Shown: positions 10,031-15,776 of the stretch, piece after piece
Position numbering within the stretch: the first letter of the stretch is position 1
How the letters are laid out: every line of letters begins with the position of its first letter
Source of the DNA: Allomyces macrogynus ATCC 38327
Lineage: Eukaryota > Blastocladiomycota > Blastocladiomycetes > Blastocladiales > Blastocladiaceae
Length of the DNA: 15,776 bases
Direction of reading: 5' to 3'
NCBI GenBank assembly: GCA_000151295.1
Contig: GG745353.1
Span: 682,195-697,970, forward strand
Notes under the pieces: model-generated
Databases searched by the model: none
What the model saw: only the letters and a program-made list of their open reading frames with translations
Told to the model about the DNA's origin: nothing
Translations under genes and position numbers: made by a program

Positions 10031-11287
10031 CTATAACTCCACCTCAAGCCGTTTCGGACAGAAGCGTTGAATAGATTGAATTGAATTGGATGGTGTATGG
10101 TATACATTGTGGGTGGGTGGTGCAGGGATCGAAAACGAAAACAGGAAATAGACGGTGCCGCCGAATGGCATGAACACCGCCGAGTACCTCCCACGGCCGC
10201 GTATCCGCCAAAGAAGCAGGTTTTTGACGCGAGAGGGGTCCACGTCCTTGCGTGAGCGGTTAAGGAGATATTCGTACAAGGTTACGCTCGTAATGCATTT
10301 GGCCAGGTTCGCACCCATCACTGGGGGACTGCTGGCGAAAGCAATTTTTCGTCGTGCACCAAGTCAAGAAGAGGGATCAAAAAGTGGGTCACATCCGCCT
10401 CGCTGGAAAGCACTGGTGTGAATCGCTTCCACAACAGGAGCAGCGTCATCGATTCGCATGGAAAATCCGACCATTTGCCGAGATTCGGTGCTCGCTTCAT
10501 GAACCATTCCAGCGCGCCCAGCGACTCGATGCGAGTAAATGGTCGATCAGCGGTCTTGATCACGTCCACGGTTGGCGACGTGGTCCATAACGAGTTACAT
10601 CGTTTGGAGACGTACTCGAGCAACTCGCGATTGCAAAAGCGAAGAGCGTGCGAAAATACCCAGTGCCACTGCTGTGATATGAACATGGGGACTTGGTACA
10701 GCTCCATGAGCGTGCATGCACTGGCGCCATGGCCATAGATGGCGCACACGAATGGGAGGATTAAAAACTGGTGGCAATTCCATCGACGAGCAGGGCAGAT
10801 TTCGGTGCTGCGACTGCAAACCTGCTCCATTGCTCCACATCCAACCAGAGCGACCCATGCTCAGTCAGCGAAAAAGTATCGCCTCGACTTACTGTTTCGC
10901 GACAGCTCATGAGAGAATTGAGACCAATGTCGAGCTGTCCATACACGCCATAATCGATGAGACACAGGCGGAGCCAAGCCAACCATGAGCGGATGGTTAA
11001 ACACAGCCTCGAGCCACTCCGCTTGAGCCACGGACGAACGAATGCCTCGAACAAGTTGTGGATTAGTGACACCAAGCAGACGGCCAAAGAGTTGGTGAGC
11101 GACAACTGCGTGAGCATGGTCAGCAAAGTTGGCAGAAACTGTTGCAACGACGTGATGAGAATGCCCGAATTCCAGATTTCCGAGTGCAAAATTTGCGTTG
11201 CTGGAGACGTGTAGTCGCCAGAACATCGAGGAACGTGAGGATGGTCAACAAAACAAGGTCGGGCAAGTCGAGCAAGTCGAAGCTCAT
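10031..11287 (-). pseudogene. F-box-like minus-strand locus broken by frame changes
   Basis: Minus-strand translation from ATG at 11287-11285 begins MSFDLLDLPDLVLLTILTFL, which resembles the start of an F-box (LPxxLLxxILxFL), the motif that docks substrate adaptors on Skp1. Protein-like sequence then moves to another frame near 11190 (about 11190-10780, leucine- and tryptophan-rich), again near 10765 in a TTTTT run before FCNRELLEYVSKR and ALEWFMKRAPN (to 10318), and again in a CCCCC run near 10324 before MGANLAKC (to the stop at 10031). All three shifts behave as one base missing. No GTAC-type introns explain them. An alternative frame at 11226-10861 is also open and protein-like, so the first shift is uncertain. 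The later segments look like degenerate helical repeats. It is either a decayed gene or a live gene with homopolymer errors in this sequence. Third-position G/C bias is much weaker than in the neighbours. Confidence 0.42.
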
Positions 11288-11517
11288 TGTCACCAGGCCG
11301 AGTTGATGCCACCGGACTGGCTGTTTACCCACGACGCTGTCCGGCCGGCCGCCTGTGCTTCAATTTGCGCTTGTGTTGCACCCTGAAGAAGCGTCCTCCC
11401 GCGTGTTGCGGTTCTCAACATGCCAGTGACGTGGCTTAAATCTTGTCCCCATTTGTTTGGCGGCGCTAGATGCTGCCCGCCAGCATCGTCTCTCTCCCAC
11501 TACAAAATCTTCAGCTG

Positions 11518-11676
11518 CATGCAGCACTTCTCGCTGGTGCATCTTTCTTGTGAACGATCCGCCGCGACTCTGCCGGCAACCTGCGTGCGCTACCAGTCCC
11601 AGCTCGCGGTCGCGTTGAACGTTCGTGAATTTTGAACTCAGCGTGTGTCGCGTGCATCCGAATGGTGTCGTCGACG
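11518..11676. repeat. Diverged direct repeat, copy 1
   Basis: First copy of a degenerate tandem pair. Shared anchors with copy 2 are TCGCTGGTGCA (11531), CCAGCTCGCGG (11599) with CGCGTTGA after it, and GCATCC followed by GTCGTCGA (11654). The anchor spacing to copy 2 is 206, 206 and 204 nt. The plus-strand translation keeps SLVH-ER-A-L-QL-AL between copies, and this copy has an in-frame stop (11633-11635) where copy 2 reads on. Confidence 0.6.
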
Positions 11677-11721
11677 GCAGCTAATCGTCACCGATGCCAC
11701 ATGTCGCGGGGGGTCTCTTCA

Positions 11722-11880
11722 CTGCACCCGTCTCTTTCGCTGGTGCACCGTTTTCGTGAACGACCAGGAGCGGCTCTGAGCAACCACGAGCGCAATTGGT
11801 TCGACCAGCTCGCGGCCGCGTTGATCAGTCGTGTATCCCACTCAGCGAGAGGCGCACGCATCCATATGATGTCGTCGAAG
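11722..11880. repeat. Diverged direct repeat, copy 2
   Basis: Second copy of the pair that starts at 11518, with the same anchors at 11737, 11805 and 11858. On the plus strand it reads SLVHRFRERPGAALSN without a stop; on the minus strand it reads DDIIWMRAPLAEWD against DDTIRMHATHAEFK in copy 1. The coding strand, if any, cannot be chosen from this. Confidence 0.6.
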
Positions 11881-12300
11881 GGCGCTTCAGATGCCGCTTG
11901 CCGCAGCTGTCTCTGATGCGAGGCGCGAAAACACCACACGTTGCCCGTGTCTCCCAGAGCAATTGCAGATGGTGCCATGGCGGTTGAACGAATGATGAAG
12001 ATCACCCAGCCTTCAAACGGGATCACCCGGCCTGCCCCACCCGCAGACCTTGCCGGCCAGGGGCTCGTGGCGCGTTCCCGATGCACGTCTTGCCCGTTAT
12101 GCCGTCCGTCTGACGGGCTGGTCGGCATGATGGGTTGTGGTTGGGATGGTCATGACGGTTGTGCAATGTTGCACAAGGGTACGGGAAGAAGGCATGAAAG
12201 AGCTGCATCCAAAGTTTGCAAGAGACGATGAAGAGAAGAACAATGGACGTCGCACAGAGCGAGGCTAAAAACAGAGCGATGCAGGCGAGAAAACGAGATC

Positions 12301-12926
12301 GCCTTGTCGACGCGCATCAACAGCATCACCGTGCAAGACCACACCATCGCTGAGTGGTGTCGCTGGTCCTCCTTCCCGATTTTTTGGACGCCTTTTCTTT
12401 GCATTCTTTGGTGGGCTTCGCGGGTTTTTTGGCGTCACGCCCGCCTTTTGGTCGCCGCCACAGTGCAATTGCAAGTTCAGTGGGTTCGCGGGGCGACGGC
12501 GGGAGACGCGCGCCGGGCGCCACACGGGCCGCGCGCAACGACCAGCGGACGCCCAGCGACGACATGGCGCGCCTTGGGCCACCGCCGTGGTTGGTGTGGT
12601 GGGCCACCGACACAGGCGTCGTGGTGGGTGCGCCCCCAACATCCAACAAGGTCGGTTTCGTGCACAATGCATGCATCGGCAACCATGTCTCCATCGTCGC
12701 CGTCGACGTTCGACTCGCCTTGGTCAGTCGTCCAGAAAACGTTCCCGCTCTCGTTTCCGACGTCTCCACGCCTCGGCTGTTTGCTCTCCTCTTCGGCTTC
12801 CAAGTTTCCAAGCTGTTGCGCGTCGCGATCAAGGACCTTCTCCTCCTCGTGCGACCGACCACCAGCGAGCGCCTCAACTTGTGCTCGTCGACCATCACGA
12901 CCACGACCACAACCGCCACCACCACG
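12301..12926 (+). promoter_or_regulatory. Upstream region and 5' leader of the PH-domain gene
   Basis: This stretch precedes the proposed ATG at 12927. It contains pyrimidine-rich tracts (around 12740-12850) typical of fungal promoters and leaders. An open frame in phase with the gene reaches back to an ATG at 12354, but its translation is not protein-like. The last 36 nt are an ACC/ACG/ACA triplet run. No clear TATA box was found. Confidence 0.4.
12891..12926 (+). repeat. ACN triplet repeat directly before the PH-gene start
   Basis: A run of ACC, ACG and ACA triplets ends at the start codon. It is in frame with the gene, so use of an upstream ATG would code an Ile/Thr-rich run. It supplies A at -3 of the ATG at 12927. 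Confidence 0.75.
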
Positions 12927-14641
12927 ATGAACCTGCTCTCGCCAGGGTCGATGGGCGCCTACTTGCCGCGCCGAACGCGGTCCAAGTCGCGCGCGCGGTC
13001 CAAGTCCCGCCCGCGCGCCGCGGTCGCCGGCGATACGACCAACAGCAGTCCGACCTCATCGCTGCACGCCGACTCGGCGTCCGTCTGGTCGAGCAGCGGC
13101 GGGCGCGGCCGGTCCGGTAGTTTTACGCCCGCGGGCACGCCGACACTGCACGCGACGCCGTTGCCATCGTCAAACATGCTCGACTCGTCGGCGCTCGATA
13201 CGTCGTGCTCGGCCATGGACCTGTTGGATGGGACCGACGAGGACGATATCGTCTTGCAACACGTACGTTCATGTCTGCGCGCAACTCGGCCCCGCTGTGT
13301 GTGCTGATTAGCTGACGTGTTCCCTGACTATATGTGCAGTATGCGTTGCTCGCGACGTCCGCCGACGAAGCCGCGCCCGGCAACATGTTTTCGCGGTTGA
13401 CGGGCTCGCACCACGGGTCCGGTAAACGGCGGTACTTTGTGCTGTTCATGTCCGGTCGGTTGGACTACTACAAGTCTCGCGACCGGAAAGACGTCCGTGG
13501 GTCCGTCTCGATTCGCGACCGCGCGTTCCTCTCACAGCCGGACCTGTCGCGGTGCCAGCTGCATCTCGGGTGCTCGCCCGCACACGGCCGGTCCACGAGC
13601 GACGACGATATGGTGCATCTGTGGCTCACGTTCGAGGACCAGTGGACCATGGACATGTGGGCCAAGGAACTCCGTCAGATTATTGCGCGGCGACGGGATG
13701 AGGGGCGGCGGCAGCGTGGGGGGAACCCGGCCGCGGCGGAGATCGGGATGTCGGCTGAGGACCTCAAGTTGCTCGAGGATGACGACGATGACGACGAGGC
13801 GCATGGCGATGACGGCGTCGTCACGGATTTCGACGACGGGTCGGCCGTGAGCGCGTCGGCCGTCGGCACTGCCGCCCCGGCAGCGGAAGCGAGTTCCGGC
13901 CAGAGCTCGCCGTACCTGCCGTACCGCCCGCGCGCGTCGTCGACGCGGTCGAGCGAGAGCCCCTTGCCGTACGGCGTGCGGCCGCGCACCTCGTCTGCGG
14001 CCTCGACTGAAATGTCGGCCGGCGGCGTACCATACCTGCGCCCACGGACCAGCTCGTACACGTCGGGCACATCCTCGCCCGCGCTCCCACCGCGCGGCAT
14101 GTCGTATCCGCCTCCCCCACCACCCCCCGTCCCGGCCGGGTACCCCGACAATGGCGGGATGAACCGCGACTCGGCAGTAGTCACGACGCCCGTGCACGCG
14201 ACGTACCCGACGATGCCGCTCCCGCCGATGCCGCACGCGGCGGGCCACTACGCGCACCACCACGGGCACCACGGCGAGTCGTACTATTCGACGTTTGAAG
14301 ACGACCGGACGTCGGCCGTGTCGGCGCCCGTGAGTGGGTCCGTGTACCACCGCAGCGGGCGGCACCGGCCGTTGACTGCCGGCCCACTCCCGCCACCGCC
14401 AATGGCACCCGCGCCCATGGCCCCGTTGCCGTCCTTGCCGCGACCGCACAAGAAACAGGCGCCGCCCATGTCGTCGTCGCCGTCGGAGCTGGACGAGTTG
14501 GAGGTTCAAATGGCGGCATTGACGGCGGCGGTGTTGCCACCGCGCACAGATTCGGCGGTCGCGTCGGCACGGCTGGCCGCGTCGGCGTCGGTCGTCATGG
14601 ATAATGTCGATGGGGATTCGGCGGTCGGGTACCGGTACTGA
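12927..14641 (+). CDS. PH-domain protein with disordered Ser/Pro/His-rich tail, 2 exons
   Basis: Exons 12927-13262 and 13340-14641 code for 545 residues. Residues 113-227 form a pleckstrin homology domain: KRRYFVL (141-147) and LDYYKS (153-158) are the typical strand pair, RGSVSI follows, and MWAKELRQII (218-227) is the closing helix with its conserved Trp219. PH domains bind phosphoinositides or proteins at membranes. Ahead of it lies a basic segment rich in RS and KS (15-30). After it come an Asp/Glu run (near 258-268), three RPR(A/T)SS motifs (near 308-350), a seven-proline run followed by VPAGYP (near 370), a His-rich patch and a second proline-rich stretch, all probably disordered and open to SH3 or WW partners. 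No catalytic domain is present, so it is likely a membrane-recruited adaptor. The ATG at 12927 was chosen for A at -3 and because upstream in-frame sequence is not protein-like. Lineage-specific beyond the PH domain; no gene name recognised. Confidence 0.8.
12978..13006 (+). repeat. 18-nt tandem repeat coding RSKS units
   Basis: CGGTCCAAGTC occurs at 12978-12988 and again at 12996-13006, a period of 18 nt. In frame it codes two RSKSR units in the basic N terminus of the PH-domain protein. Confidence 0.8.
13263..13339 (+). other. Intron of the PH-domain gene
   Basis: A 77-nt intron with donor GTACGT, branch-like GCTGACG and CCTGACT, and acceptor TATGTGCAG. The phase-0 junction joins IVLQH to YALLATSA. 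Without splicing the first frame stops inside the intron (TGA at about 13305). Confidence 0.9.
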
Positions 14642-15417
14642 GGAGCTGTTTTGTCCACTGCTTTTTATTTTGTGTCCATACTTATTTTTTTGTCGTGCTC
14701 CATTGTTATTTTGCTTTGGTGCTGCTGGGCTGGCATGCGGCCAGCTGCTGGTTGGTGCGCGGCCGGTCCGCGCGGCGGCCCGAAGTCGCGCGCAGAGGTG
14801 CGGCGCGCATGGCCATGTATGTAGTCCACCGGGTCGGGGATGGGGATTGGGAACGCGTGTACGGTGGTCGTGCTTGATTCGATCACGGAAATGGAAACAG
14901 TCTTTTTTGGTCTGCATCGAATTTTCTGCGAATGGCCTGGTAGGAACACCAGAATGGAGCAGACGGCGTCTCCCAGAAACGGCGCTGCGTTCCCCGCCAC
15001 GGCACCACTCGTCGTCGGACGACCAGCTCGACGACGGGGCAGCGTGGCGAGCCCCGGCCAGCTCTGCGTCTCTTGCGTCTCGCACGGTGCACGGTGGGTG
15101 CAGCGTCACGCGCAAGTCGCGTGTGGCACGCCGAATTCGTCGACGCGCTTTGCTTTGCTCCGTCAGCACGCGGCGCACCGTCGTCGGCATCGTCGGGCCG
15201 GCCATCCCATCACCGTCGCATCGACGACGACGCCGACACTCGACGCCGTGCACTCTCCTGCCCGATGCGCGCCTGCTTGATCCGCGCGCCCGCACGCCAA
15301 CTTGTCCACCCGCCGCTGCCGCTCTTTGCTCGCCCCACGCCCCTCCAAGTGCTCTCGCTCACCGCCAAGCCCAAGCTCATCCCAACCGTCCGTTCCCGGC
15401 ACGACACGACGTCTGCC
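14642..15417 (+). other. Intergenic region: 3' end of PH gene, promoter of ankyrin gene
   Basis: The first 70 nt after the PH-gene stop are T-rich (TTTTTATTTT and ATTTTTTT near 14661 and 14682), fitting a transcription end; no AATAAA was found. The middle has no protein-like frame on either strand. The last 130 nt before 15418 are C/T-rich, like a fungal promoter and leader. Confidence 0.45.
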
Positions 15418-15776
15418 ATGGCTAAGCCGACCATCCCGATCCCTTCGCTCGCCGACGACCCGCTCCCCATGACCGTCCCCGGCCCAGACCCGTTCGAGAA
15501 CACGGCCTCGGGCCACGCCGACGCCATCCTCTCTGCCGTCCGCCAGAACCCCCACCCCTTCCTCACCGCCCGCGCGGACCCGTCGGACCCGACCTCCGCG
15601 ACCCTGCTCCACGTGGCCGCGCGGTACGGCCGCTCCCGCGTAGCGCGCTTCCTCGTCGAAGACTGTGCCGCTGACGTCTGCGCATTGCAAACGGGCAAGC
15701 ACACGCCCGCCGACGTTGCGGCCTTCTGGGGCCACGATGCGCTCGCCCGTACTTGCGCGCGCACCGCGGAGCCGCC
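15418..15776 (+). CDS. Ankyrin-repeat protein, possibly NUDT12-like NADH pyrophosphatase (partial at right edge)
   Basis: An open frame starts at ATG 15418 in a strong context (GCCATGG) and runs without a stop to the right edge, giving 119 residues. Residues about 30-119 look like two ankyrin repeats: ATLLHVAARYGRSRVARFLV is a canonical repeat core, and HTPADVAAFWGHDALARTC is a second one. The FWG in that repeat is a feature I associate with the N-terminal ankyrin region of NUDT12-type Nudix enzymes, which hydrolyse NADH and NAD-capped RNA and can be peroxisomal. The Nudix and zinc-binding parts would lie outside the window, so the enzyme call is tentative; any other ankyrin protein remains possible. 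The first 25 residues are proline-rich. GC content and third-position bias match the PH and BLTP2 genes. No intron is visible in this part. Confidence 0.72.
   Translation, partial: MAKPTIPIPSLADDPLPMTVPGPDPFENTASGHADAILSAVRQNPHPFLTARADPSDPTSATLLHVAARYGRSRVARFLVEDCAADVCALQTGKHTPADVAAFWGHDALARTCARTAEP

Larger units (their letters stand above)
11333..12300. other. Low-GC gene-poor stretch with decayed duplicated sequence
   Basis: No convincing gene is seen here. Open frames on both strands are short, overlap each other and lack domain-like sequence; the longest is on the minus strand at 12128-11688. The one clear structure is the diverged direct duplication described separately. Base composition is visibly less GC-rich than in the flanking genes, as in the F-box-like locus next to it. 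Confidence 0.5.

Noticed and set aside
11688..12128. Minus-strand open frame of 146 codons as a gene
   Set aside because: No recognised domain, no strong start context, and half of it is the diverged repeat copy that also reads open on the other strand.
12354..12926. Upstream extension of the PH gene to an ATG at 12354
   Set aside because: The translation lacks a domain-like pattern and ends in the triplet repeat; the region looks like promoter and leader.
13532..15295. Minus-strand open frame of 587 codons under the PH gene
   Set aside because: The translation is Arg/His-rich shadow sequence of the PH gene on the opposite strand, with no domain-like pattern.
1..15776. tRNA, rRNA, CRISPR array, phage or insertion-sequence features
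   Set aside because: Scanning by eye found no cloverleaf-like box pairs, regularly spaced short repeats, transposase motifs or terminal inverted repeats; the window is ordinary eukaryotic gene space apart from the low-GC island.

Overview
The window is nuclear DNA of a GC-rich fungus. Genes are split by short introns (66-88 nt where well supported), starts sit in Kozak-like contexts, and the largest gene is a fungal-type Fmp27/BLTP2. GC-rich coding DNA with strong G/C use at third codon positions and lineage-specific proteins suggest an early-diverging zoosporic fungus, perhaps Blastocladiomycota; that placement is inference. Nothing bacterial, viral or CRISPR-like is present.

Layout. (1) Positions 40-442, minus strand: the first two coding exons of a gene that leaves the window on the left; its 95 visible residues resemble a Raf/RGS12-type Ras-binding domain. 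(2) Positions 443-1074: a shared divergent promoter region. (3) Positions 1075-9862, plus strand: a bridge-like lipid transfer protein of the Fmp27/Hobbit/SABRE/BLTP2 family, rebuilt here as eight exons giving an open frame of 2,764 codons. Six of its seven introns have a GTAC donor. The first is uncertain and may be a one-base frame break. The last is a multiple of three long and has no stop, so it hides inside an open frame. (4) Positions 9863 to about 12300: a visibly less GC-rich stretch without a clean gene. It holds a minus-strand F-box-like locus broken into frames and a diverged direct duplication of about 160 nt with a period of about 205 nt. (5) Positions 12927-14641, plus strand: a two-exon PH-domain protein of 545 residues with a basic RS-rich N terminus and a long disordered Ser/Pro/His-rich tail. 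(6) From 15418 to the right edge, plus strand: the start of an ankyrin-repeat protein whose second repeat resembles the N terminus of NUDT12-type NADH pyrophosphatases.

The genes do not form an obvious pathway. A loose membrane-signalling theme (Ras-binding-like, lipid transfer at contact sites, PH domain) is noted but may be chance. The most informative items are the exon model of BLTP2, its hidden 3n intron, the uniform GTAC donors, the triple GTACC donor in the Ras-binding gene, and the broken low-GC island. All splice sites were read by eye from frame continuity, phase and family conservation; no alignment or RNA evidence was available.
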